Source of the DNA: Lysobacter sp. Root916
GTDB lineage: Bacteria > Pseudomonadota > Gammaproteobacteria > Xanthomonadales > Xanthomonadaceae
Direction of reading: 5' to 3'
NCBI RefSeq assembly: GCF_001429785.1
Contig: NZ_LMJF01000011.1
Location: 182,385-246,384 of the forward strand
DNA: 64,000 nucleotides
Shown: in pieces, positions 24,816-33,800 of the stretch
Layout of the letters: each line of letters begins with the position of its first letter
Position numbering within the stretch: position 1 is the first letter of the stretch
Program-made: the position numbers and the translations under genes
The notes under the pieces: model-generated
Told to the model about the DNA's origin: nothing
Seen by the model: only the letters and a program-made list of their open reading frames with translations
Database searches by the model: none

Positions 24816-25877
24816 ATGAGCGCCTCCGGCAGCGAGCGCGAACCCTGGCTGCCGGACCTGTGCCGCCTGCCGCGGCTGGTGGTGATGCTGAGCATGGCCG
24901 AGCTGATCGTGGTCGTGCTGGCGCTGGCGCCCGACGGCGGCGCGCCCTGGGATTGGCAGCGCTTCGTCTCCGGCAGCACCTTCGCGTTGTGGCTGGCGCT
25001 GACCGTGTCGGTGCTGCTGTGCGTGTCGCGCGAACGCCTGCTGCGTCTGCCGGCCAGCCTGGGCGGCGTGATCGCGACCGCGGCGGCGGCGCTGCTGGGC
25101 GCCACCTTCGCCGCGATCACCCATTCGATCGACCACGCCGTCGGCGCCAGCCTAGTGCCGCCCGGGGTGACGCTGGCGCGTTTCAGCCTGGGCACCGCGG
25201 CGGTGACCATGCTCGCGGTCGGCGTGGTGCTGCGCTATCTCTACGTCAACGACGGCTGGAAGGCGCAGGTGCGCGCCAGCGCGCGCGCCGAGGTCGACGC
25301 GCTGCAGGCGCGGATCAAGCCGCATTTCCTCTTCAACAGCATGAACACCATCGCCGGCCTGGTGCGCAGCGACCCGGTGGTGGCCGAGCGCGCGGTGCTG
25401 GACCTGTCGGACCTGTTCCGCGCCGCGCTCGGCGCCGGCGAGTCCGACTCCAGCCTGGCCGAGGAGGTCGAGCTGGCCGAGCGCTACCTGGCGATCGAGC
25501 AACTGCGCCTGGGCGACCGGCTGCGGGTGGAGTGGCGCAAGCACGAGCCGCTGCCCTGGACCCTGCCGATGCCGCGCCTGGTCCTGCAGCCGCTGGTCGA
25601 GAACGCGGTCCTGCACGGCATCTCGCGCCTGTCCGGCGGCGGCACCCTGGAAATCGAGCTGGCCGTCAGCGGGCCGATGCTGGCCCTGCGGGTGCGCAAT
25701 CCGGCCCCGGCGCCGACCGAAGGCCCCGGCAACGGCACCCGCCACGCCCAGCGCAGCATCGGCCAGCGCCTGCGCTACGCCTATGGCCCGCAGGCACGGA
25801 TGACCGCGGGCTGGGCCGAGGACTACTATCTGTGCGAACTGCACGTGCCGACTGGGGTGGAGGCGCTGTACCGATGA
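24816..25877 (+). CDS. algZ: LytS/AlgZ-type sensor histidine kinase
   Basis: This 353-residue inner-membrane kinase has four predicted membrane spans in the first 145 residues, then a His_kinase (PF06580) domain. KPHFLFNSMNTI holds the phospho-acceptor candidate His170, and LVENAVLHGI is the ATP-binding N-box. The same order, kinase-LytTR regulator-hemC, is found in Pseudomonas (algZ/fimS-algR-hemC), which supports the gene name. There the pair controls type IV pili and exopolysaccharide. The stop overlaps the algR start by four bases. Confidence 0.88.
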   Translation: MSASGSEREPWLPDLCRLPRLVVMLSMAELIVVVLALAPDGGAPWDWQRFVSGSTFALWLALTVSVLLCVSRERLLRLPASLGGVIATAAAALLGATFAAITHSIDHAVGASLVPPGVTLARFSLGTAAVTMLAVGVVLRYLYVNDGWKAQVRASARAEVDALQARIKPHFLFNSMNTIAGLVRSDPVVAERAVLDLSDLFRAALGAGESDSSLAEEVELAERYLAIEQLRLGDRLRVEWRKHEPLPWTLPMPRLVLQPLVENAVLHGISRLSGGGTLEIELAVSGPMLALRVRNPAPAPTEGPGNGTRHAQRSIGQRLRYAYGPQARMTAGWAEDYYLCELHVPTGVEALYR

Positions 25878-26614
25878 AGGGCGCAATGAGGATAGTCATT
25901 GCCGACGACGAGCCGCTGGCGCGCGAGCGCCTGCGCGCGCTGCTGGCCGAGCAACACGGCGTCGAGGTCGTGGCCGAAGCGGCCGACGGCCAGCACGCCC
26001 TGCACGCCTGCGCCGAACATCAGCCGGATCTGGTGCTGCTGGACATCGCCATGCCCGGCATCGACGGCCTGGAGGCGGCGCGCCATCTGGCCGCGTTCGA
26101 GCCGCGCCCGGCGGTGGTGTTCTGCACCGCCTACGACGCGCACGCGCTGTCGGCCTTCGAGGCCGAGGCGATCGACTACCTGGTCAAGCCGGTGCGCGCC
26201 GAACGCCTGAGCGCCGCACTGGAGCGCGTGCGCACCTTCGCCGCCGGCCGCGAGCGCGGCGGCGAGGTCGCGCCGGGCCAGCGCCGCACCCACCTGTGCG
26301 CACGCCTGCGCGGCAGCCTGCGCCTGATCCCGATCGAGGACGTGCACTACCTGCATGCCGAAGAGAAGTACGTGATCGTCCACCACGCGCGCGGCGAGGA
26401 CCTGATCGAGGAATCGCTGAAGTCGCTGGAAGACGAGTTCGGCGAGCGCTTCGTGCGCATCCACCGCAACTGCCTGGTCGCCCGCCACGAGATCGTCGAA
26501 CTCAAGCGCTGCCCCGACGGCCACGTCCAGGCGGTGCTGCGCCACGGCAAGCAGCCGCTGGAAGTCAGCCGGCGCTGCGTGTCGGCGCTGCGGGAGACGT
26601 TGAAGCATCTGTAA
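25874..26614 (+). CDS. algR: LytTR response regulator AlgR
   Basis: This 246-residue protein has a receiver domain (residues about 5-120, with IADDEP and phospho-acceptor Asp57 in LLDIAMPG) and a LytTR DNA-binding domain (about 140-245, with HYLHAEEKYVIV and RIHRNCLV). The ATG at 25874 overlaps the kinase stop; a second ATG at 25886 would give the more common MRIVIADDE start. hemC follows after a repeat-filled spacer. In relatives AlgR controls twitching motility and virulence; that role here is inferred from synteny. Confidence 0.9.
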   Translation: MKGAMRIVIADDEPLARERLRALLAEQHGVEVVAEAADGQHALHACAEHQPDLVLLDIAMPGIDGLEAARHLAAFEPRPAVVFCTAYDAHALSAFEAEAIDYLVKPVRAERLSAALERVRTFAAGRERGGEVAPGQRRTHLCARLRGSLRLIPIEDVHYLHAEEKYVIVHHARGEDLIEESLKSLEDEFGERFVRIHRNCLVARHEIVELKRCPDGHVQAVLRHGKQPLEVSRRCVSALRETLKHL

Positions 26615-26700
26615 GGGGCGGCGCCTGGGTGTGTAGCGGGCGCTCCGATGAGGGTCGCGGGAATTCGCGACTCAAACGCCGCCCGTGGCTCCGGCAGCCG

Positions 26701-26901
26701 TTCGTGGTGAGCCCGTCGAGCCATGAGCGGCGGGTCTGCGCTGCTGCAAAGCAAATCCCCCTTAATCCCCCTTTTTCAAAGGGGGAGGTCAAGCAGGGCT
26801 GCTTCGAGTGCTGTTCGTGGTGAGCCCGGAGAACCATGAGCGGCGGGCCTGCGCCGTTGCAAAGCAAATCCCCCTCAATCCCCCTTTTTCAAAGGGGGAG
26901 G
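26701..26901. repeat. Two tandem copies of an ~87-bp spacer repeat
   Basis: Nearly identical segments occupy 26701-26787 and 26814-26901, offset by 113 bp. Each begins TTCGTGGTGAGCCCG, contains ATGAGCGGCGGG and GCAAAGCAAATCCCCC, and ends in a hairpin arm CCCCCTTTTTCAAAGGGGG. A third, inverted part-copy follows at 26951-26990. Together they fill most of the 388-bp gap between algR and hemC. No gene is seen there. Confidence 0.85.
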
Positions 26902-26950
26902 CGCATACGTTGATGGTGGATGGCGCCGCCTTCTCCCTGCTTTTGCGGTT

Positions 26951-26990
26951 CCCCCCTTTGAAAAAGGGGGGCTAGGGGGGGATTTGCTTC
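26951..26990. repeat. Inverted copy of the CCCCCTTTTTCAAAGGGGG repeat
   Basis: CCCCCCTTTGAAAAAGGGGGG followed closely by GGGGGGGATTTGCTTC is the reverse complement of the right half of the tandem repeats just upstream. It ends 12 bp before the hemC ATG, so it probably lies in the hemC leader. It could form a long hairpin with either upstream copy. Confidence 0.8.
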
Positions 26991-27002
26991 TAAAATTCCC
27001 CC

Positions 27003-27923
27003 ATGACCCGTCTCCGCATCGCCACCCGTAAAAGCCCGCTCGCCCTGTGGCAGACCGAGCACGTCGCCGCCCGCCTGCGCGCCGCCCACCCCGGACTGGA
27101 GGTGGTGCTGGTGCCGATGAGCACCCGCGGCGACGAGGTGCTGGACCGCTCGCTGGCCGCGATCGGCGGCAAGGGCCTGTTCCTGAAGGAGCTGGAAGTG
27201 GCGATGCAACGGGGCGAAGCCGATTGCGCCGTGCATTCGCTCAAGGACGTGCCGATGGAACTGGAGCCGGGTTTCGCCCTGCCCGCGATCCTGGAGCGCG
27301 CCGACTACGCCGACGCCTTCGTCAGCCCGCATTACCCGCATATCGGCGCCCTGCCGCAGGGCGCGCGCGTGGGCACGTCCTCGCTGCGCCGCCAGACCCA
27401 GCTGCGCGCGCTGCGCCCGGATTTGCAACTGCTGGACCTGCGCGGCAACGTCAATACCCGCCTGGCCAAGCTGGACGCCGGCGAGTACGACGCGATCGTG
27501 CTCGCGGTCGCCGGCCTGGAACGCCTGGGCTTGGGCGCGCGCGTGCGCGAACGCCTGCAGGCGCCGCAGTGGCTGCCGGCGCCGGCGCAGGGCGCGATCG
27601 CGATCGAATGCCACAGCGACCATCTGGCCACGCGCGCCTTGTGCGCCGCGCTGGATCATGCCGACACCCGCACCTGCGTCGAGGCCGAGCGTGCCATGAA
27701 CCGCGCCCTGCACGGCAGCTGCCACGTGCCGGTGGCGGCGCACGCGCGCCTGGACGGCGAGCACCTGCGCCTGGACGGCCTGGTCGGCGCCGCCGACGGC
27801 CGGCAGGTGCGCGCTCACGGCGAAGGCCGCGGCGACGCCCCCGAATGCCTGGGTCTGGAAGTCGCGCAAGCCCTGCTCGCGCAAGGCGCCGGCGATTTCA
27901 TAAAAGCGGTGATTCGGGATTAG
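27003..27923 (+). CDS. hemC: Hydroxymethylbilane synthase (porphobilinogen deaminase)
   Basis: HemC joins four porphobilinogen units into hydroxymethylbilane in heme synthesis. The 306 residues cover the full family length: [12 protein letters not shown] at the start, [16 protein letters not shown], and Cys240 in [11 protein letters not shown], which binds the dipyrromethane cofactor. The last codons and the stop lie inside a GATTCGGGATTAGGG spacer repeat, so the tail VIRD is repeat-derived. No hemD follows immediately; the next gene is convergent. Confidence 0.97.
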   Translation: MTRLRIATRKSPLALWQTEHVAARLRAAHPGLEVVLVPMSTRGDEVLDRSLAAIGGKGLFLKELEVAMQRGEADCAVHSLKDVPMELEPGFALPAILERADYADAFVSPHYPHIGALPQGARVGTSSLRRQTQLRALRPDLQLLDLRGNVNTRLAKLDAGEYDAIVLAVAGLERLGLGARVRERLQAPQWLPAPAQGAIAIECHSDHLATRALCAALDHADTRTCVEAERAMNRALHGSCHVPVAAHARLDGEHLRLDGLVGAADGRQVRAHGEGRGDAPECLGLEVAQALLAQGAGDFIKAVIRD

Positions 27924-27990
27924 GGATTCGGGATTCGTAGAGCGGGTGGATTGGGCTTATTACCGAATCTCCAATCTCCAATGCCGAATC
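27910..27990. repeat. GGGATTCG spacer repeat, inverted pair
   Basis: GATTCGGGATTAGGGATTCG with a further GGATTCG (27910-27937) is answered by CGAATCTCCAATCTCCAATG and CCGAATCCC at 27964-27992, its approximate reverse complement. It spans the hemC stop and the gap to the convergent DUF481 gene. Such GGGATTCGG strings are frequent in Xanthomonadaceae spacers. Confidence 0.7.
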
Positions 27991-27996
27991 CCGGCC

Positions 27997-28671
27997 TCAA
28001 AACCGCCGCCGCAGCTCGATCGAACTTTCCGCCGATTCGCTGCCGCCGCCGCCGTTGGAATCGTGGCGTATCGCGAAATCGGTCTCCAGCGTCCAATCCG
28101 GCCACAACGCCACGTCCAGCCGCACCGACTGCTTGACGAAGGTGTCGCCGCGTCCGCTCTCGACGAACACGCGCTGGGTCCAACGCGCGCGATCGCCGAT
28201 CTTCTGCCCGAAGTTGAGTTCGCCGCGCATCACCGCGCCCGGGCGGTTGATGCCGTCGTCGTACAGCGGCGCCAGCCGATAGCCGGCGCCGAACTGCAGG
28301 CCGAGCTGGGTCGGACCGTCGCGCAGCACCTGCAGGCCATACCGGGTGCCGATGCGGAAATCGTTGGAATAAGCGCCGCGGCTTTCGCGCGCGGCGGCCG
28401 GTGCGCTCAGGCCGATGTAGCGCTGCGAACCCGGCAGGCGCAGCGGTCGGCGCGATGGGGTCGCGGGCGCGGCGAGATCGCGCGCCTGCGACGGCGGTGG
28501 CGCCAACGCCAGCCGCCATTCCTCGTCGCCGCAGCGTGTCGAAAAGCAGTACAGCCGCATCTGCGCCGGATCGCTCGCGAGCGCCATCAGCGTGGGGTCG
28601 CCGGAGACCGGCAGGGTCGGCAATGTGAGGAGGGGGCCGCCCAACAGGGCGAGCCCGAACAAGCCGGACAT
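27997..28671 (-). CDS. DUF481-like outer-membrane beta-barrel protein
   Basis: This 224-residue protein starts at the ATG at 28671, which gives a signal peptide (MSGLFGLALLGGPLLTLP). A TTG at 28689 in the same frame is less likely. The C-terminal 150 residues alternate polar and hydrophobic positions, with GLQFGAGYRLAPLYDD, SGRGDTFVKQSVRLDV and a final Phe. These match DUF481 (YdiY-like) salt-induced outer-membrane proteins. It lies 109 bp downstream of the soeC-like gene on the same strand. Function is unknown. Confidence 0.75.
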   Translation of the reverse strand: MSGLFGLALLGGPLLTLPTLPVSGDPTLMALASDPAQMRLYCFSTRCGDEEWRLALAPPPSQARDLAAPATPSRRPLRLPGSQRYIGLSAPAAARESRGAYSNDFRIGTRYGLQVLRDGPTQLGLQFGAGYRLAPLYDDGINRPGAVMRGELNFGQKIGDRARWTQRVFVESGRGDTFVKQSVRLDVALWPDWTLETDFAIRHDSNGGGGSESAESSIELRRRF

Positions 28672-28780
28672 CGTCGTGAACAGGGCCAAATAGGTGCCAA
28701 GATGATGCCATGGAAACGATTACAGTCCCAAGACCCCGGCTGAACCGCCGTCGCGACCGCGTCGGAACGCGGTCGCAGCC

Positions 28781-29779
28781 TCAGTAATACAGCGTGACCA
28801 GGTGCCGGGCCTGGGCGAAGAACAGCCAGCGTTCGACCAGCGCGCCCAGCAGCGCGGCGGCCGCCGCCAGCGGGAACGCGAGCCAGGCCGCGCCCGGCCA
28901 CAGCCACACCAGCAGCGCCAGCAGCAGCGGCACGGCCGCGAACGCGAGCACCGCGATCAGGCGCAGCTTGCGCGCGTGCTTGCGCGCGAGCACGTAGCCC
29001 ATTTCGCGGGTCAGATAGTTGTCTTCGGTATGCGGACGCTCGAACACGCTGAGCTCGCGGCCGGGCAGGCCGACCGCATCGGCGCGAGTGACGGTGAGCG
29101 GGGTGGTGTCGATCGCGCGCCAGTAGCGCAGCTTCATCGCGGCCGTCGTCAGCGCCAGCACGCCCAGGGCCAGCGCGAGATAGCGCAGGGTCGGCGCGGG
29201 CAGGCCGTAGCGAGTGGTGGCGACGGCCAGGCTCGCGAGCAGGGCCCAGCCGGTGAGCAGGGCGAAGCCGAGATAGACCGGCACCACTAGGCGATGGCGC
29301 CAGGCCGGAATCGGCGGCAGCGAGGCGTAGATCATCGCCGTGCAGACCACGGTCAGCAGCGCCAGCAGGGCCAGCGCCGCGCCGGCCACACGTCCCCAGC
29401 TCGCCAACCGCGCGAGCGCGTCGGCATCGCCGCCCGCGGCGTTCCACACCAGCGCCGCCAACGCCAGCGCGGGCAGGAAGGTCGCCAGCGACAGCACGCC
29501 TTCGCGCGACAGCCATGACGTGCGCCACTGCGAGAACGCGCGCCAGGCGCGCAGCGGCTTGCCCAGGTGGAAGGTGGACGCGAGCAGGCCGATTACGCTG
29601 AGCAGCAAACCCAGCGCCAGCGTCAGCAGCGCCAGCGTCGTGATCGAACCGGCGCCGGCTTCGCCATAGGACAGCGCCTGCAGGCGCGAGCTCGCGATCA
29701 GGGCGCCCAGCCAGGCGAGCAGCCCATAGCCCGCGCCGGACAAGGTGGTGAACAGGATGACCGAGAAGGCGGGATGCAT
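28781..29779 (-). CDS. soeC: DmsC/SoeC-type membrane anchor subunit
   Basis: This 332-residue integral membrane protein has eight or nine predicted spans. It belongs to the DmsC anchor family (FTTLSGAGYGLLAWLGAL at the start, STFHLGKPLRAWRAFSQWRTSWLSREG in the second loop), which exchanges electrons between the quinone pool and the iron-sulfur subunit. It lies 100 bp downstream of the soeB-like gene. The Soe assignment follows from the catalytic subunit lacking a Tat signal; taken alone this subunit could be called DmsC. Confidence 0.85.
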   Translation of the reverse strand: MHPAFSVILFTTLSGAGYGLLAWLGALIASSRLQALSYGEAGAGSITTLALLTLALGLLLSVIGLLASTFHLGKPLRAWRAFSQWRTSWLSREGVLSLATFLPALALAALVWNAAGGDADALARLASWGRVAGAALALLALLTVVCTAMIYASLPPIPAWRHRLVVPVYLGFALLTGWALLASLAVATTRYGLPAPTLRYLALALGVLALTTAAMKLRYWRAIDTTPLTVTRADAVGLPGRELSVFERPHTEDNYLTREMGYVLARKHARKLRLIAVLAFAAVPLLLALLVWLWPGAAWLAFPLAAAAALLGALVERWLFFAQARHLVTLYY

Positions 29780-29879
29780 CAGTGGACCGGCGTTCGGCGG
29801 AACGATTGGGTGGGAAGTAAGGCCGGCGACGGGCGCGCGCGACCGTTCGTACCGACGAGCGCGCGGCGGGGCATCGGCC

Positions 29880-30668
29880 TCATCGAGACAACACTCTGTC
29901 CAGCCAACGCAGCATCGGCGGCAGCGCGGCGGCGTCGAGTGTTTCCTCGGGCGCTGTCGGCATGGCGGCGGTTTCGCCCGCGCGCCGTGGCCGCGGCGGC
30001 AGATACTGGTTGGTCGGCTTGTAGCCCAGTTCCGGCATCAGGTCGACGCCGCCGCGCGCGGCGACCAATTGCGAGACCTTGGAGTCCGGATCGCCGAGGT
30101 CGCCGAAGTGGCGCGCGCGGGTCGGGCAGGCCTGCACGCAGGCCGGTTGGCGCTCGGCTTCTTCCAGGTGTTCGTTGTAGATGCGGTCGATGCACAGCGT
30201 GCATTTCTTCATCACGCCTTCGACCGGGCTGTACTCGCGCGCGCCGTAGGGGCAGGCCCAGGAGCACAGCTTGCAGCCGATGCACTTGTCCTCGTCGACC
30301 AGCACGATGCCGTCCTCGGCGCGCTTGTAGCTGGCGCCGGTCGGGCACACGGTCACGCAGGCCGGGGTTTCGCAGTGCAGGCAGGAGCGTGGGAAGTGCA
30401 GGGTCATCGCCGGCTGCGGGGCCACCGCCTCGGCGCCGCCACCACAGCCGCCCGATGCCGGCTCCGCCGCCACCTCGTAACTGTGCACGCGGTTGAACCA
30501 CACCCCGGTGGGGTCCTTGCCGTAGGGCTGCTCGTCGGTCAGCGGGCCGGCGAAGCCGCCCGCGTTCCATTCCTTGCAGCTCACCGCGCAGGCATGGCAG
30601 CCCACGCAGGTGTCCAGGTCGATCACCAGACCCATCTTCTTCTTGCCCGGCGGCGGCAGGGCGGTCAC
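29880..30668 (-). CDS. soeB: Four-cluster 4Fe-4S electron-transfer subunit (SoeB/DmsB-like)
   Basis: This 262-residue cytoplasmic ferredoxin-like subunit has four cysteine groups: CVGCHACAVSC, CLHCETPACVTVCPTGA, CIGCKLCSWACPYGA and CTLC with CVQACPT. GTG at 30668 overlaps the preceding stop (GTGA), so it is the favoured start; an ATG at 30635 would begin at MGLVIDLDTC. It passes electrons between the molybdenum subunit and the membrane anchor. FNRVHSYE near residue 60 is typical of the SoeB/DmsB type. Confidence 0.9.
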   Translation of the reverse strand: MTALPPPGKKKMGLVIDLDTCVGCHACAVSCKEWNAGGFAGPLTDEQPYGKDPTGVWFNRVHSYEVAAEPASGGCGGGAEAVAPQPAMTLHFPRSCLHCETPACVTVCPTGASYKRAEDGIVLVDEDKCIGCKLCSWACPYGAREYSPVEGVMKKCTLCIDRIYNEHLEEAERQPACVQACPTRARHFGDLGDPDSKVSQLVAARGGVDLMPELGYKPTNQYLPPRPRRAGETAAMPTAPEETLDAAALPPMLRWLDRVLSR

Positions 30669-30883
30669 CGCTTGCGCCCCGTGCTGATCAGCCACACGCC
30701 CAACGCGAACAGCGCGATGCCGAAGCTCACGCTGGGCAGCAGGCCCATCAGCACCGGCGTCAGCGAATCGTGGCCGGCGACGCTGCCGACCGGGTCGAAG
30801 ATGCCGGCGCCGATCAGGACCACCAGCGCGAAGCTCAGCGCCACGCAGCACCAGCCGACCAGCATGCGGAAGGATCGTTTCAT
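30665..30883 (-). CDS. Small two-span membrane protein in the soe operon
   Basis: This 72-residue protein has two hydrophobic helices (LVGWCCVALSFALVVLIGAGIF and LMGLLPSVSFGIALFALGVWLI) and a basic tail ending RKR. It overlaps soeA by four bases upstream and soeB by four bases downstream, so it is translated as part of the operon. I do not recognise a family and know of no such subunit in characterised SoeABC or DmsABC. It may help assembly or anchoring. Confidence 0.75.
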   Translation of the reverse strand: MKRSFRMLVGWCCVALSFALVVLIGAGIFDPVGSVAGHDSLTPVLMGLLPSVSFGIALFALGVWLISTGRKR

Positions 30884-33800
30884 CGGGACGCCTTGTTGCG
30901 GAATTCCGCGCCGTAGCGCAGCGGTCGGTTGTCGGCCTCGCCCAGCGCCAGCGGCTGGAATTGCGGCGCGCTCTCGCCGACGGGCTCGACGCGTTCGATG
31001 CGCACGCGCAGGTCGAACCACGCCGCCTGGCCGGTGACCGGGTCGGCGTTGGCGTAGTCGCCGCGCGGGGTGATGTCGGAAATCAGATGGTTGAGCAGGA
31101 AACCCTTGCGGCCTTCGGGCGCGTCCTTGGCCAGGCGCCAGGCACCCTTGCGCTTGCCGATCGCGTTCCAGGTCCAGACCGTGTCGGGCTGCACGTTGCC
31201 GGCGAACTTCGCCTGCACCGTGATCCGCCCGTGGTGCGACTCCACCGCGATCCAGTCCTCGTCGGCGATGCCGTGGCGCGCGCCGGTGTCCGGATGCAGG
31301 TAGAGATAATTGCGCGCGGTGATCTGGCGCAACCAGGCGTTCTGCGAACCCCAGGCGTGGTACATGAACATCGGCCGCTGGGTGACCGCGCTGAGCGGAT
31401 AGCGGCTGGCCGAATCGGCGACCTGCGCGCCCTCGAAGGGCTCGTACCAGATCGGCAGCGGGTCGAAGTAGGTCGCCACGCGCTCGCGGTGCTGCTCGGG
31501 CGGCTGGCGTTCGCCGTGGCCCTGCGCGGCCAGGCGGAACTTCTGCAGGGTCTCGGAGTAAAGCTGCAGCACGATCGGGTCGGCATGGCCGATGAAGCCC
31601 ATCTTCTGCGCCCAGTCCAGATAACCGCGGTTGGCCATTTTGAAATAGCGCGCGTGCTCCGGAATCGGGCTGCGCCAGAAACCGCCGTGCTCGATGTAGC
31701 GGTCCAGCTGCTGCGAATTCGGCGGACCCTTGGCTTCGAGATCGCCGTGCTCGCCGCGCCAGCCCGCGAGCAGGCCGACGCCAGGCGCGCGCTCGTGGCG
31801 CACGATGTAATCGGCGTAGTCGCGATAGCGCGGGCTGCCGTCCTCGTGCACCAGCCCGGGCAGGCCCAGGCGCGCGCCCAGATCGATCAGCACCGACTGG
31901 AAGCCGCGCACGTCGCGGCCCTCGCGCTGTTCCTTGGCATCGACCACCGGATGACGGATCGCGTCGATCGCGCTGTCGGCGTCGGAGATCGGGCGATCGA
32001 GCATGCTGATCGCGTCGAACCGCTCCAGATAGGTCGTGTCCGGCAACACCAGGTCGGCGTAGGCGACCATTTCCGAGGCGTAGGCATCGGCGTAGATGAT
32101 GTGCGGGATGCGGTACTCGCCGCTGTCGTCCTTGTCGGTGAGCCAGCCTATGGTCTCGGAGGTGTTCATCGCCGAGTTCCAGCTCATGTTGGCCATGAAC
32201 ATCATCAGGGTGTCGATCTTGTAGGGATCGCCGGCCCAGGCGTTGCGGATCACGCTGTGCATCATGCCGTGCGCGGACAGCGGGTAGGCCCAGGAGAACG
32301 CGTGGTCGATGCGGCGCGGTTGGCCGTGTTCGTCGACCACCAGGTCCTCGGGCGCATGCACGAAACCCAGCGGCGCGGCATCGAGCACGCCGTTGGCCTG
32401 GCGCAGCTTGCCGGGCCGGTTCGGCGGCGCGATCGGCTTCGGGAACGGCGGCTGGTAGCGGAACGAGCCCGGCGTATCCACCGCGCCCAGCAGCATCTGC
32501 AGCAGGTGCAGGGCGCGGCAGGTGTGGAAGCCGTTGCTGTGCGCGCTGATGCCGCGCATGGCGTGCATGCTGACCGGGCGCCCGACCATTTCGCTGTGCT
32601 CGCGGCCGTGGGCGTCGGTCCAGGCGATCGGCAGGGTCAGCGGGTGATCGAACGCGGCTTCGGCGAGCTCGCGCGCGATGCGGCGGATGGTATCGGCCGG
32701 AATGCCGCAGCGTTCGCTGACCGCATCGGGCGCGTATTGCGGGTCGAGATAGCGCTCGGCGATCAGATGGAACACCGGACGCGCGCGGCGGCCGTCGGGC
32801 AGGGTGTATTCGCCGACGACGGCGGGCGAGATGCCGATGGCGTCGGCGCGCAGCGCGCGGCCCTCACCCTGTCCCTCTCCCGCAGGCGGGAGAGGGGATC
32901 CTTCGGCGGTATGCGTTGCGCCGTGAACAATGCCGGCTTCGGCCGCGCGCGTGGCGGCCGTGTGCGGCGTATCGGCTCCCTCTCCCGCTTGCGGGAGAGG
33001 GCCGGGGTGAGGGTCGCGCACCCAGCACAAGGGATGCCCTTCGCCGTCGCGCGCGAACAAACCGTCGTCCGCGCCGCCCGGATTATCGATCACCAGCCAA
33101 TGCGCATTCGCATAACGCACCAGGTAGTCCAGATCGATGCGGTCGGCCTTGAGCAGTTCGTGGATCAGCGCGAACGCGAACAGGCCGTCGGTGCCGGGGC
33201 GGATCCCGATCCACTCGTCGGCGATCGCGCCGTAGCCGCTGCGCACCGGATTGACCGCGACGATCTTGGCCCCGTGCGCCTTCAACTTGCCCAGGCCCAG
33301 CTTGATCGGATTGGAGTCGTGGTCTTCGGCCACGCCCCACAGCATCAGATAGCGCGAATGCTCCCAGTCGGGTTCGCCGAATTCCCAGAACGAACCGCCC
33401 AGGGTGTACAAGCCGCCAGCGGCCATGTTGACCGAGCAGAAACCGCCGTGAGCGGCGTAGTTGACCGTGCCGAACTGCTGCGCCCACCAGCCGGTCAGCG
33501 CCTGCGACTGATCGCGGCCGGTGAAGAAAGCCAACTCGTCGGGGTTGCGCTCGCGGATCGGCGCCAACCAGTCGGTCGCGATCCGCAGCGCCTCGTCCCA
33601 CTCGATTTCCTTGAACTCGCCGCGTCCGCGCTCGCCCACGCGCAACAAGGGCTTGTCCAGCCGTGCCGGCGAGTAGTGCTGCATGATCCCGGCCGAGCCC
33701 TTGGCGCAGAGCACGCCCTGGTTGACCGGATGTTCGGGATTGCCCTGGATGTAGCGGATCTTGCCGTCGGCCAACCACACCTTGATGCCGCAACGGCAGG

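Noticed and set aside
26701-26990. CRISPR array between algR and hemC
   Set aside because: There are only two direct copies of ~87 bp plus one inverted part-copy; unit length, spacing and absence of cas genes do not fit a CRISPR.
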